DNA of 10,210 bases from Bacillota bacterium. GTDB taxonomy: Bacteria; Bacillota; Bacilli; Bacillales; Cytobacillaceae. Under the pieces are notes generated by a model. It searched no databases. It was not told the DNA's origin and saw only the letters and a program-made list of their open reading frames with translations. The translations under genes were made by a program, and so were the position numbers. Below, one piece after another: positions 1 to 6,912 of the stretch; position 1 is the stretch's first letter, and each line of letters starts with the position of its first letter. The stretch spans positions 1 to 10,210 of the forward strand of contig JAUZPT010000078.1 of assembly GCA_030705745.1 (NCBI GenBank). Reading direction: 5' to 3'.

Positions 1-944
1 CTTCCTGCCTCATATGCAAATGCAAGGCAGCGAAAGCGGTCAAAGTCCATATGTTGAAAATGCAGTGTTCCAATTTCAGCAAGGTTTAATCGTCGGGAGG
101 ACGGCAATGGCGCTCTGTCCGGGAATGTTAACGCATATTGGATCGGCACACGCATGTCAGGTGTCCCAAGTTGGGCGATTACACTGCTATCGTGAAACTC
201 AACCATGGAATGGATGATACTTTCCTTATGCAAAAGAACGTCCAGCTTTTCATACGGCATAGAAAAGAGCCAATGCGCTTCGATGACTTCAAGTCCTTTG
301 TTCATCATTGTAGCCGAATCAATCGTAATCTTCGCACCCATCGACCAATTTGGATGATTGAGCGCATCCTTTACAGTCACACCTTCAAGCTCAGCGCGGG
401 TACGATCGCGGAAGCTTCCTCCCGAAGCAGTAATAATTAATCGTTCAATATTTTTATCCTTTTCTCCCTGCAATGCCTGGAAGATGGCAGAATGTTCACT
501 ATCAACAGGTAGAATAGAGACTTGGTGCTTCCTTGCTGCCTCCATCACTAAATGTCCAGCCGTTACTAGCGTTTCCTTATTTGCAATCGCAATCGTTTTT
601 CCATTTTCAATTGCTTTTAATGTAGGTTCTAAACCTACACTGCCTAAAACAGCATTTACAAGGATGTCTGCTTTATCAAAAGCCGCCACTTCTATCAGGC
701 CCTCTTCACCGAAGGTAAAATGAATTTGTGGAAATTCGGTTCGCAAAGTTTCTGCAGACTGTTTTTCTTGGACAGAAACGAGATCAGGCTGAAATTTGTT
801 AATGATTTCCCTTGCCTTTGATAGATTTTTCCCTACTGACATAGCCACAAGCTTGAATCGTTCAGGATGTTCATTAATAACATCCAATGTTTGGATGCCT
901 ATTGAACCTGTGGCCCCCATTAAACTAATATGCTTCAAATGCAA
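1..944 (-). CDS. dxr: 1-deoxy-D-xylulose-5-phosphate reductoisomerase, 3' end outside window
   Basis: Cytoplasmic enzyme of the MEP isoprenoid pathway. It converts 1-deoxy-D-xylulose 5-phosphate to 2-C-methyl-D-erythritol 4-phosphate with NADPH and a divalent metal. The visible 314 residues are open throughout. They show the NADPH-binding GATGSIG (residues 10-16), NKE (122-124), the metal-binding PVDSEH with Asp148 and Glu150, the NHPNWSMG loop (197-203), and [10 protein letters not shown] ending in Glu219. Roughly 65-70 C-terminal residues of a usual length near 380 lie beyond the left edge. No ATG is available at the start. I chose TTG at 944 because AAGGG (957-953) sits 8 nt upstream. TTG at 938 is the alternative: it gives the usual MKHIS-type N-terminus but has 14 nt spacing. 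The gene follows cdsA by 36 nt, so it is probably co-transcribed from uppS. Family assignment is secure; the start is uncertain by two codons. Confidence 0.95.
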   Translation of the reverse strand, partial: MHLKHISLMGATGSIGIQTLDVINEHPERFKLVAMSVGKNLSKAREIINKFQPDLVSVQEKQSAETLRTEFPQIHFTFGEEGLIEVAAFDKADILVNAVLGSVGLEPTLKAIENGKTIAIANKETLVTAGHLVMEAARKHQVSILPVDSEHSAIFQALQGEKDKNIERLIITASGGSFRDRTRAELEGVTVKDALNHPNWSMGAKITIDSATMMNKGLEVIEAHWLFSMPYEKLDVLLHKESIIHSMVEFHDSSVIAQLGTPDMRVPIQYALTFPDRAPLPSSRRLNLAEIGTLHFQHMDFDRFRCLAFAYEAG

Positions 945-980
945 TTCAACTACCCTTCTAAAAAACGATGTGAAGTTATT

Positions 981-1769
981 CTATAATAGATGAAAAAAAT
1001 GCAGCAAAGGCCAGACAAACAAAAGACTGTCAAACCGGTCAAGAATACCACCATGCCCCGGAAGGATTGACCCTGAATCCTTTACATTATAATGGCGTTT
1101 AAAGGCAGATTCAACTAGATCGCCTAGTTGTCCAAAAATCGAAAGAAGAGCAGTGATGCCTACGAGCTGCCAAAAGGAAGCATGAATGTCCGTTAACAGG
1201 ATAAATAATGCGGCAACAGCGATTGCACACACAACTCCCCCAACCGAGCCTTCAACCGTCTTATTCGGGCTGATTTCAGGCCATAATTTATTTTTCCCCA
1301 TCGCTTTTCCGACAAAATAAGCACCTGAATCTGTTGCCCAGATAATAAACAAGGAATAAAATATGTAAAGTAGTCCATTGTGGCGAGTTTCATAGAAAGA
1401 ATAAAATCCAATTCCCACATATAAAGCAGCAAAAACAGAAAAAGCGACATCATCAAAAGTAAAGCGATTTTTCGTAGCAACTGTATATATTAAATATAGA
1501 AAAACTGCCATGATGGCCAGTTCCGTTTTCGAAAAATAAAATACATTTAAAATATGCTGATATTCCTGTGGAAGCATTGTAACCCAAAGCACCAAAAAAG
1601 AAATAGCACCCGGGACCGAGAGAACTTCCAGTTTTCTCATTTTTAAAAACTCGTACAAACCAACCGTTGCAAGCAAATAAGCTAGTATTATGATCGGTAC
1701 TCCCCCATAAATGACAATTGGCAAAAAGAGGGCTGCTGCAATCACGGCTGTAATTATTCTTTGTTTCAT
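981..1769 (-). CDS. cdsA: phosphatidate cytidylyltransferase (CDP-diglyceride synthase)
   Basis: Integral membrane enzyme that makes CDP-diacylglycerol from phosphatidic acid and CTP, the branch point of phospholipid synthesis. The 262 residues are close to the usual 260-270. The protein is dominated by hydrophobic segments, beginning with a membrane helix in the first 30 residues. The C-terminal family signature is present: SAFKR, then KDSGSILPGHGG, then LDRFDS. It carries the conserved Lys-Asp and the final Asp residues used for metal and CTP binding. The start is ATG with AAAGGTG (1787-1781) upstream; that site lies directly after the uppS stop, and only 20 nt separate the two genes. The context (uppS upstream, dxr downstream) is the standard Bacillus lipid/isoprenoid cluster. 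Nothing looks damaged. Confidence 0.96.
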   Translation of the reverse strand: MKQRIITAVIAAALFLPIVIYGGVPIIILAYLLATVGLYEFLKMRKLEVLSVPGAISFLVLWVTMLPQEYQHILNVFYFSKTELAIMAVFLYLIYTVATKNRFTFDDVAFSVFAALYVGIGFYSFYETRHNGLLYIFYSLFIIWATDSGAYFVGKAMGKNKLWPEISPNKTVEGSVGGVVCAIAVAALFILLTDIHASFWQLVGITALLSIFGQLGDLVESAFKRHYNVKDSGSILPGHGGILDRFDSLLFVWPLLHFFHLL

Positions 1770-1789
1770 TAAAATGTCATCACCTTTAA

Positions 1790-2569
1790 TTATACTCCCC
1801 CAAAGCGGCGTTGGCGGCCCTGGAATGCTTCTATTGCTTCAAGTAAGTGACCATCGTTAAAATCAGGCCATAAAACGTCCGTAAACCAAAATTCTGTGTA
1901 TGCCATTTGCCAGAGCATGAAATTACTTAGCCGAATTTCACCACTCGTTCGAATCAACAAATCAGGATCTTTGAAATCAGAGGTCATTAAATACGAGGCA
2001 AAAGTTTCTTCATTAAGGTGTTCTTCTTCCATTATCCCGCTATTGCAATCTTTTATAACTTTCTTAACCGCATCAAGAATTTCTGCGCGACTCCCATAAT
2101 TAAGAGCGAAATTCAAAACTAGGCCATCATTATTTTTTGTGTCCTCCATCGCTCTGCCAATGGCATTCATTGTATGTAATGGAAGCTGTTCTTTATAACC
2201 GATCATTTTCACCTGAACATTTTCTTCAATCAACTCAGGCAAAAAGCTTCCCAAAAATTCTTCAGGCAGTTTCATCAAGTAGTCCACTTCATTTTTTGGC
2301 CGTTTCCAATTTTCTGTGGAGAACGCGTACAAAGTCAGTGTTTTTATCCCGAGTTCATTTGCGAGTTTTGTCGTCTTTCGGACGACCTTCATTCCCTCAT
2401 GATGTCCGGCAATCCTCGGCAACGCACGTTTTTTCGCCCATCTTCCATTTCCATCCATAATAATAGCGACATGTTCTGGGACGCGTAATTTCTTAATTTC
2501 TTCAATTCTTTCTCGGAGCGTGGAAGAAGTCGTATTTTGATTCTTCCATAGCTTTATTCTATTTAACAT
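1790..2569 (-). CDS. uppS: undecaprenyl diphosphate synthase (isoprenyl transferase)
   Basis: Cytoplasmic cis-prenyltransferase that extends farnesyl diphosphate with isopentenyl diphosphate to the C55 carrier used for peptidoglycan and teichoic acid assembly. The 259 residues show the family hallmarks. IMDGNGRWAKKR carries catalytic Asp39. HHEGMK (56-61), YAFSTENWKRP (81-91) and LNFALNYGSRAEI (152-164) follow. The C-terminal LIRTSGE with Arg207 leads into SNFMLWQMAYTE. The open frame extends to a TTG at 2599, but I chose ATG 2569: GGAGG (2583-2579) lies 9 nt upstream, and the protein then begins MLNRIKLWKN like its relatives. The TTG at 2599 has a GGAGG only 2 nt away, too close to work. An oddity is IGY at residues 123-125, where the family usually has IGD. 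The gene follows a terminator and a 337-nt gap and heads uppS-cdsA-dxr. Confidence 0.96.
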   Translation of the reverse strand: MLNRIKLWKNQNTTSSTLRERIEEIKKLRVPEHVAIIMDGNGRWAKKRALPRIAGHHEGMKVVRKTTKLANELGIKTLTLYAFSTENWKRPKNEVDYLMKLPEEFLGSFLPELIEENVQVKMIGYKEQLPLHTMNAIGRAMEDTKNNDGLVLNFALNYGSRAEILDAVKKVIKDCNSGIMEEEHLNEETFASYLMTSDFKDPDLLIRTSGEIRLSNFMLWQMAYTEFWFTDVLWPDFNDGHLLEAIEAFQGRQRRFGGV

Positions 2570-2637
2570 TACAGTGCTCCTCCAAATAAAGTTGGTCAAT
2601 TCCTCCGAAAGCAGACAAATCCCCTATTGTCTTTATT
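2570..2637 (-). promoter_or_regulatory. uppS leader with two Shine-Dalgarno-like sites and alternative pairings
   Basis: Seen: GGAGGA occurs twice, at 2606-2601 and 2583-2578, and only the second is correctly spaced from the uppS ATG. Read on the minus strand, AGACAA (2632-2627) can pair with TTGTCT (2618-2613) around an 8-nt loop. AATAAAG (2637-2631) can pair with CTTTATT (2591-2585), which abuts the functional site. The two 5' arms share two bases, so the pairings partly exclude each other. Inferred: a leader that may influence uppS translation. There is no match to a riboswitch class I know, and short AT-rich pairings can arise by chance. Confidence 0.35.
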
Positions 2638-2672
2638 CCTATATGATGCTTGTTCTATGCCCATATGTTCTT

Positions 2673-2681
2673 ATCATACCA
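2673..2681 (-). promoter_or_regulatory. candidate extended -10 promoter for uppS-cdsA-dxr
   Basis: On the minus strand TGGTATGAT reads as an extended -10 element (TGn followed by TATGAT, 5 of 6 to TATAAT). It lies about 100 nt before the uppS start and downstream of the frr terminator, which is where a promoter for the next unit is needed. I see no convincing -35 hexamer at 16-18 nt. I also see no extracytoplasmic-sigma pattern (TGAAAC with CGTC). Transcription would start near 2666. This is an inference from motif and position. Confidence 0.4.
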
Positions 2682-2810
2682 AAAATATTAGAAGATATCT
2701 CTATAAATTAACGTATGTACCATATGTAAAAATGAGAAGATTAATTACTTCGCAAAAAAATCTCGACTTATTCGGAACAACCCTGCATCACTTTATATTC
2801 GTCTTGAATA

Positions 2811-2838
2811 GAGAAAAACCCCCTAAAAAGAGGGTCTT
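2811..2838 (-). terminator. intrinsic terminator after frr
   Basis: On the minus strand AAGACCCTC pairs with GGGGGTTTTT around the loop TTTTTA, giving about nine pairs including two G-U pairs, and the 3' arm runs into a T-tract. It sits about 70 nt past the frr stop. In plus-strand RNA the two wobble pairs become A-C mismatches, so the structure favours the minus-strand direction. It closes the rpsB-to-frr block and separates it from uppS. Confidence 0.8.
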
Positions 2839-2906
2839 ACCTTTTTGTAATCCGCCATATGGGACATCATTTCCGATCTCGCCCCATTCAACGCGAAACA
2901 GGAAAT

Positions 2907-3464
2907 TTAAACTTCCATTATTTCTTTTTCTTTGTCTTTCGTAATTTGATCAATTTTGCTAATATGATCGTCAGTCAACTTTTGAATTTCCTCTGAATGT
3001 CCACGCAAAGCATCTTCTGTTATTTCACCGTTCTTTTCAAGCTTTTTCAAATCATCATTGGCATCGCGTCGGATATTTCGAATGGCAATTTTTGCGTCTT
3101 CTGATTCTTTCTTAATCACTTTTACCAATTCTTTTCGGCGTTCTTCAGTTAATTGCGGAATCGCAATTCGGATAATTGTTCCATCATTTGAAGGGTTTAT
3201 TCCCAGGTCTGATTTCATAATTGCTTTTTCGATATCGCCAAGAATGCCCTTATCATAAGGTTGAATTACCAAAAGTCTCGCTTCAGGTACAGAAATACCA
3301 GCCAATTGATTCACAGGAGTCGGTGCACCATAATAATCAACTGTTATACGGTCAAGCAGCGATGCGCTCGCTCTTCCCGCACGGATACCGGCTAATTCGC
3401 GCGTGTAGGCTTGAATCGCTTTTATCATTCTTTCTTTCGTACTGGAAATGACTTGTTTTGGCAT
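2907..3464 (-). CDS. frr: ribosome recycling factor
   Basis: Cytoplasmic factor that acts with EF-G to split post-termination ribosomes so that subunits can be reused. The length of 185 residues is exactly typical. Recognised stretches are the N-terminal helix ending [12 protein letters not shown] (about 23-34), [15 protein letters not shown] (about 36-50), IQPYDK and [12 protein letters not shown]. The C-terminal helical arm is rich in Lys and Glu and closes the three-helix bundle of domain I. The ATG overlaps the pyrH stop by one base (TAATG), with GGGGG (3477-3473) 8 nt upstream inside the last pyrH codons. Translation is therefore likely coupled to pyrH. It is the last gene before the terminator at 2811-2838. 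Confidence 0.98.
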   Translation of the reverse strand: MPKQVISSTKERMIKAIQAYTRELAGIRAGRASASLLDRITVDYYGAPTPVNQLAGISVPEARLLVIQPYDKGILGDIEKAIMKSDLGINPSNDGTIIRIAIPQLTEERRKELVKVIKKESEDAKIAIRNIRRDANDDLKKLEKNGEITEDALRGHSEEIQKLTDDHISKIDQITKDKEKEIMEV

Positions 3465-4189
3465 TATTTTTTCCCCCTGACTATCGTTCCGATTTTTTCA
3501 CCCATAACTGCTCGTTTAATATTTCCTTGCTCCATAATAGAGAAAACAATGAGCGGAATGTCATTATCCATACATAACGAGGAAGCCGTTGAATCCATTA
3601 CTGCCAAACCTTCCTTAATTACATCCAAATAAGATAATTCGTCATATTTCGTCGCATCTTTATCATAGCGCGGATCAGCAGAATACACTCCGTCTACATT
3701 GTTTTTCGCCATTAAAATGACTTCTGCTTCAATTTCTGCCGCTCTTAAAGCAGCAGTTGTATCTGTTGAAAAATAAGGATTTCCAGTTCCTGCAGCAAAA
3801 ATCACAACACGTTTTTTCTCAAGATGTCTAATTGCACGTCTTCTAATATAAGGTTCAGCCACCTGGCGCATTTCAATTGACGTTTGCACACGTGATGCAA
3901 CCCCAAATTGCTCAAGGCTGTCCTGAAGAGCCAAGGAATTCATAACCGTCGCAAGCATGCCCATATAATCAGCTGTAGCACGGTCCATACCCATTTCACT
4001 GCCGATCTTTCCACGCCAAATATTTCCTCCGCCTACAACCACTGCTACTTCAACACCCAATTCGGCAATTTCTTTCACCTGCTCGGCAACCGATTTAATC
4101 ACCGATGGATGAATGCCAAAGCTCGAATCTCCAGCCAGTGCTTCTCCACTTAATTTTAAGACTACTCGTTTGTATTTTGGATCGCTCAT
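3464..4189 (-). CDS. pyrH: uridylate kinase (UMP kinase)
   Basis: Cytoplasmic kinase of the amino-acid-kinase fold that phosphorylates UMP to UDP in pyrimidine nucleotide synthesis; family members are hexameric and regulated by GTP and UTP. The 241 residues include [12 protein letters not shown] (9-20) at the N-terminus and the [11 protein letters not shown] phosphate-binding loop near 50-60. Further on are [17 protein letters not shown], the [20 protein letters not shown] segment, and [13 protein letters not shown] near the nucleotide site. The frame is open to an upstream start at 4264, but I chose ATG 4189: GGAGG (4199-4195) lies 5 nt before it, and [17 protein letters not shown] matches the family N-terminus. 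The upstream extension would encode part of the terminator hairpin. The gene ends in the TAATG junction with frr. Confidence 0.98.
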   Translation of the reverse strand: MSDPKYKRVVLKLSGEALAGDSSFGIHPSVIKSVAEQVKEIAELGVEVAVVVGGGNIWRGKIGSEMGMDRATADYMGMLATVMNSLALQDSLEQFGVASRVQTSIEMRQVAEPYIRRRAIRHLEKKRVVIFAAGTGNPYFSTDTTAALRAAEIEAEVILMAKNNVDGVYSADPRYDKDATKYDELSYLDVIKEGLAVMDSTASSLCMDNDIPLIVFSIMEQGNIKRAVMGEKIGTIVRGKK

Positions 4190-4235
4190 AGGAACCTCCG
4201 TATGTAATTTCGACCTGTTCTTTTCTTTTCCCTTT

Positions 4236-4267
4236 AAAAATAGGGAACACGCCGTGTTCCCCATTTT
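4236..4267 (-). terminator. hairpin with T-tract between tsf and pyrH
   Basis: On the minus strand GGGAACAC and GTGTTCCC form a perfect 8-bp GC-rich stem around GGC, followed by TATTTTT. Flanking A and T runs can extend the stem to about 14 pairs. It lies 46 nt before the pyrH start, and I see no good promoter in those 46 nt. Either some transcripts read through or pyrH is served by a promoter I cannot recognise, so a partial terminator or attenuator is the likely role. The flanking T-rich sequence could also make it active from the plus side. Confidence 0.75.
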
Positions 4268-4344
4268 AATTTTCTTACCATCTTGCCCTCAATCGCCTTG
4301 ACTGAAAAGGCTAATGCAAAAAAAGCATGAATAAGAAATTGCTA

Positions 4345-5226
4345 TTATTTTTTAACCTGGTTCATAACTTCTTCAGCAAAGTTGTCTTCGCGTTTTTCGA
4401 TTCCTTCTCCAACAGCGTAACGAACGAATTCACGAACAGTAGCGCCTTTGGATTCAACGAATTGGCGAACTTTTTGGTCAGGGTTTTTTACGAATGTTTG
4501 ATCAAGGACACAAACGTCTTCGAAGTATTTGCCAAGACGGCCTTCTACCATTTTCGCAACGATATTTTCAGGCTTGCCTTCGTTAAGAGCTTGTTGTGTT
4601 AACACTTCGCGCTCATGTTCGATTTCTTCTTGTGAAACTTCATCACGAGAAACGTATTTAGGGCTAAGCGCAGCAATGTGCATAGAAACGTCTTTAGCAG
4701 CCGCATCTTCAGTCGTACCTTCCAATACAGTCAGTACGCCAATTTTCCCTCCCATATGAAGGTAAGCACCGAAAGCGTCGTTATCTGTTTTTGACAAGAC
4801 TTGGAAGCGTCGAAGTGTAAGTTTTTCACCAATCTTTGCAATCGCAGCATTGATGTGGTCAGCTACAGTTGCACCGTTTTCCATTGTTTGTGCAGAAGCT
4901 TCTTCAACAGTTGCTGGCTTGTTATTCAACAAGTGTGCAGCCAATTCTTTAACAAGTGTTTGGAATCCTTCGTTTTTCGCAACGAAGTCTGTTTCAGAGT
5001 TTACTTCTAGGATGACTGCATTGTTTCCTTCAGCAACTACATAAGTTGTACCTTCAGCAGCGATACGATCTGCTTTTTTCGCAGCAGACGCAATCCCTTT
5101 TTCACGCAAGAAATCGATTGCTTTGTCCATGTCACCATCAGTTTCAGTAAGCGCCTTTTTGCAATCGAGCATTCCTGCACCAGTTTTTTCGCGCAATTCT
5201 TTTACCATTTGAGCTGTAATAGCCAT
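4345..5226 (-). CDS. tsf: translation elongation factor Ts
   Basis: Cytoplasmic guanine-nucleotide exchange factor that regenerates EF-Tu-GTP by displacing GDP. The 293 residues equal the usual Bacillus length. The N-terminal UBA-like domain (about 1-45, with [16 protein letters not shown]) is followed by the signature TDFVAKN at 79-85, which contacts EF-Tu. The paired core subdomains follow (KLTLRRF, then HIAALSPKY), and after them the conserved segment from [14 protein letters not shown] into FVKNPDQKV. The ATG has GGAGG (5242-5238) 11 nt upstream, slightly long spacing but with no better start. It lies 150 nt after rpsB, with a strong hairpin in between, so its expression probably depends on read-through from the rpsB promoter. 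Confidence 0.98.
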   Translation of the reverse strand: MAITAQMVKELREKTGAGMLDCKKALTETDGDMDKAIDFLREKGIASAAKKADRIAAEGTTYVVAEGNNAVILEVNSETDFVAKNEGFQTLVKELAAHLLNNKPATVEEASAQTMENGATVADHINAAIAKIGEKLTLRRFQVLSKTDNDAFGAYLHMGGKIGVLTVLEGTTEDAAAKDVSMHIAALSPKYVSRDEVSQEEIEHEREVLTQQALNEGKPENIVAKMVEGRLGKYFEDVCVLDQTFVKNPDQKVRQFVESKGATVREFVRYAVGEGIEKREDNFAEEVMNQVKK

Positions 5227-5312
5227 AATAAATATTTCCTCCTTTTATCTATGTAGCATTTCTTTGTTCAATTCATTCAGACATTAAAAACTAGTCGTTT
5301 TCGCTTTTCTTT

Positions 5313-5352
5313 AAAAAAAGGTGATAAAGGGTGCTCCCTATTATCACCTTTT
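5313..5352 (-). terminator. strong hairpin with seven T between rpsB and tsf
   Basis: On the minus strand AAAAGGTGATAA pairs with TTATCACCTTTT. An inner AGGG/CCCT extension, offset by one bulged base, makes a stem of about 12-16 pairs ending in a run of seven T. It lies about 25 nt past the rpsB stop. As tsf follows without an obvious promoter, the element probably terminates only part of the transcripts and so sets the S2 to EF-Ts ratio. The plus-strand side is also T-rich (TTTTATGTTTTT), so it may act in both directions. Confidence 0.85.
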
Positions 5353-5376
5353 ATGTTTTTCATGACGTTCTGATGA

Positions 5377-6084
5377 TTATTGAGCAGCTACAGCTGTATC
5401 TTCGCCTTGCTTAGCTTCTAAAATCGCATCAGCCATTTTACCTGTTAAAAGTTTAACAGCGCGGATTGCATCGTCGTTAGCAGGAATAACTACATCAATT
5501 TCATCTGGATCACAGTTTGTATCAACAATTCCAACGATAGGAATATTTAATTTCTTAGCTTCCGCAACAGCAATACGCTCTTTGCGAGGGTCAATGATGA
5601 AAAGTGCATCAGGAAGAGTTTTCATGTCCTTGATTCCGCCTAGGAATTTTTCAAGGCGTTCCTGTTGCTTTTTCAATTGAACAACTTCTTTTTTAGGCAA
5701 TACGTCAAACGTACCGTCTTCAGACATTCTTTCGATATCTTTTAAACGAGTGATACGCTTTTGGATTGTTTCGAAGTTTGTTAATGTTCCACCTAACCAG
5801 CGGTGGTTTACATAGTACATGCCAGAACGGCCTGCTTCTTCTTTAACAGAATCTTGAGCTTGTTTCTTTGTACCTACGAAAAGGACTGTTCCGCCGTTAG
5901 CAGCAAGATCCTTTACCCAGTGGTAAGCTTCTTCAACCTTTTTAACTGTCTTTTGAAGGTCGATGATGTAGATGCCATTACGCTCAGTGAAGATGTATTT
6001 CTTCATCTTAGGGTTCCAGCGACGTGTTTGGTGTCCAAAGTGTACACCAGCTTCAAGCAATTGTTTCATAGAAATGACTGACAT
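5377..6084 (-). CDS. rpsB: 30S ribosomal protein S2
   Basis: Structural protein of the small ribosomal subunit, bound late at the head-platform cleft. The 235 residues are near the family length of about 235-250. Recognised stretches are [20 protein letters not shown] at residues 6-25, [58 protein letters not shown] and [14 protein letters not shown], in the expected order. The tail is short and acidic ([11 protein letters not shown]). ATG 6084 has GGAGG (6096-6092) 7 nt upstream. It has its own promoter at 6199-6227 and a leader of about 107 nt. It heads the rpsB-tsf-pyrH-frr block, with a hairpin terminator directly after it. Confidence 0.98.
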   Translation of the reverse strand: MSVISMKQLLEAGVHFGHQTRRWNPKMKKYIFTERNGIYIIDLQKTVKKVEEAYHWVKDLAANGGTVLFVGTKKQAQDSVKEEAGRSGMYYVNHRWLGGTLTNFETIQKRITRLKDIERMSEDGTFDVLPKKEVVQLKKQQERLEKFLGGIKDMKTLPDALFIIDPRKERIAVAEAKKLNIPIVGIVDTNCDPDEIDVVIPANDDAIRAVKLLTGKMADAILEAKQGEDTAVAAQ

Positions 6085-6115
6085 TTTGTTTCCTCCTACG
6101 GTTTTGTTTTCCTCC
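6084..6115 (-). repeat. tandem repeat of the rpsB Shine-Dalgarno segment
   Basis: On the minus strand GGAGGAAAACAAAA (6115-6102) is followed 19 nt later by GGAGGAAACAAAA (6096-6084), differing by one A. The downstream copy is the real ribosome binding site of rpsB. The upstream copy has the same layout but no start codon after it: CCG stands where ATG would be. It looks like a short local duplication. It could act as a standby ribosome site, but that is a guess. Confidence 0.6.
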
Positions 6116-6198
6116 GCCTACTTCATTTTCAAACAGATACTGTATGTAACAGCACCATCCGTTCAAATCAGCAAGCGTGTGTATTAACACCATGAAAT

Positions 6199-6227
6199 AA
6201 TATAGCACATGTCTGTGAGACAATCAA
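6199..6227 (-). promoter_or_regulatory. rpsB promoter (sigma-A type, extended -10)
   Basis: On the minus strand TTGATT (6227-6222), a 17-nt spacer and TATATT (6204-6199) form a good vegetative promoter. TG at the extended -10 position (TGCTATATT) strengthens it. The -35 begins one base after the swrB stop codon. Transcription should start near 6192 and leave a leader of about 107 nt before rpsB. This separates high-level translation-factor expression from the motility genes upstream. Confidence 0.8.
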
Positions 6228-6228
6228 G

Positions 6229-6903
6229 TTATTCCTGTTCATTTTGCCGGAATTTCAGTAATAGTTCGATTTCCGTTTTTCCTTTTTTCAGCTTTTTGGC
6301 AATTTCCTCTTCAGACATCCCTTGTTTTGCCAATAAAACAACCTGGCTTGCGAGCACCTTTGTGCCCCATTCAATGTTATAAAGTTCATCCGTATTCGTT
6401 GTTTTTGCTAATTTGTCTGTTGGGAATTCTTCCATTTCCCGGCTGTAATCCAGTTCAGCCCACAGTGTGTCTACATCTTCTTTGGACTCAATTATATTAA
6501 TTTCCGTAAGCTTCTGATTTGATTGATAAGCTTTTGAGGCATGATGCATGACCCTCTCAGGAAACTTCGAATCTGCTTCGTGGACTTTTTCCTCAGTAGA
6601 TTCTTTACCCTTTTGTTGGCCTGTTTTATGTAAAACTTTAATCGTTCGATTTTTGGAGTTTTTATCAGCAGTCTCCAGCTTGGAAGATTCACCACTAAGA
6701 AGCTCGAATTTTTTTAAAAAAACTTCATTCTCTTCTTTCATTTCAAACAAATAAGAAGAGATTAGTTCCTCCATCTCCTCGATCATTTTCCCCTGATTTT
6801 TCTCCACTTCCATTAATCGATTTTGTCGAGTGTATAGTACGATAATTGCATATATCGCCAATCCGTTCAGCAATAAGCTAATGATTAAAAGAAAAGTATT
6901 CAT
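6229..6903 (-). CDS. swrB: SwrB-like membrane-anchored motility protein
   Basis: By position between sigD and rpsB and by architecture this is the counterpart of B. subtilis SwrB (formerly YlxL), which promotes flagellar type III export activation and swarming. Residues 3-24 are one hydrophobic helix followed by YTRQNR, which predicts an N-in or N-out single-pass anchor with a cytoplasmic body. Residues 28-70 are charged and probably coiled coil, with MEEL..YLFEMKEENE. Residues 71-175 are a hydrophilic, low-complexity linker. Residues 182-217 (VLASQVVLLAKQGMSEEEIA, then KKGKTEIELLLKF) look like a small helix-turn-helix-type bundle. At 224 residues it is longer than the roughly 167 I recall for B. 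subtilis, and the excess is in the linker. GAGGGG (6913-6908) lies 4 nt before the ATG and overlaps the preceding stop. Confidence 0.8.
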   Translation of the reverse strand: MNTFLLIISLLLNGLAIYAIIVLYTRQNRLMEVEKNQGKMIEEMEELISSYLFEMKEENEVFLKKFELLSGESSKLETADKNSKNRTIKVLHKTGQQKGKESTEEKVHEADSKFPERVMHHASKAYQSNQKLTEINIIESKEDVDTLWAELDYSREMEEFPTDKLAKTTNTDELYNIEWGTKVLASQVVLLAKQGMSEEEIAKKLKKGKTEIELLLKFRQNEQE

Positions 6904-6912
6904 TCTACCCCT

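Noticed and set aside
1..944. dxr as a possible pseudogene, because it has no ATG start and is incomplete
   Set aside because: All 314 visible codons are open with catalytic motifs intact; it simply uses TTG and runs off the window edge.
2655..2870. Repeated CATATG motifs in the frr-uppS spacer
   Set aside because: A six-base palindrome expected often in AT-rich DNA. The copies are irregularly spaced and share little flanking sequence.
2627..2944. Plus-strand 105-codon open frame across the frr-uppS spacer
   Set aside because: It spans the terminator and antisense frr, lacks a ribosome site, and is rich in Ser, Leu and Phe as expected from reading AT-rich antisense DNA.
4280..4335. Short hairpin-like segments after tsf (ATGC around seven T, and GCCTT with AAGGC)
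   Set aside because: Stems of four to five pairs without a following T-tract; the adjacent 4236-4267 hairpin is much stronger.
5230..5265. Possible promoter TTGAAC-16 nt-GATAAA before tsf on the minus strand
   Set aside because: The -10 is only three bases from the tsf ribosome site, so the transcript would begin inside it. Both hexamers are only 4 of 6.
6053..6193. Minus-strand 46-codon open frame from ATG 6193 across the rpsB leader, starting almost exactly at the predicted transcript start
   Set aside because: No ribosome binding site, would have to be leaderless, runs out of frame into rpsB, and its codons 26-37 are just the duplicated Shine-Dalgarno sequence. Most likely chance.
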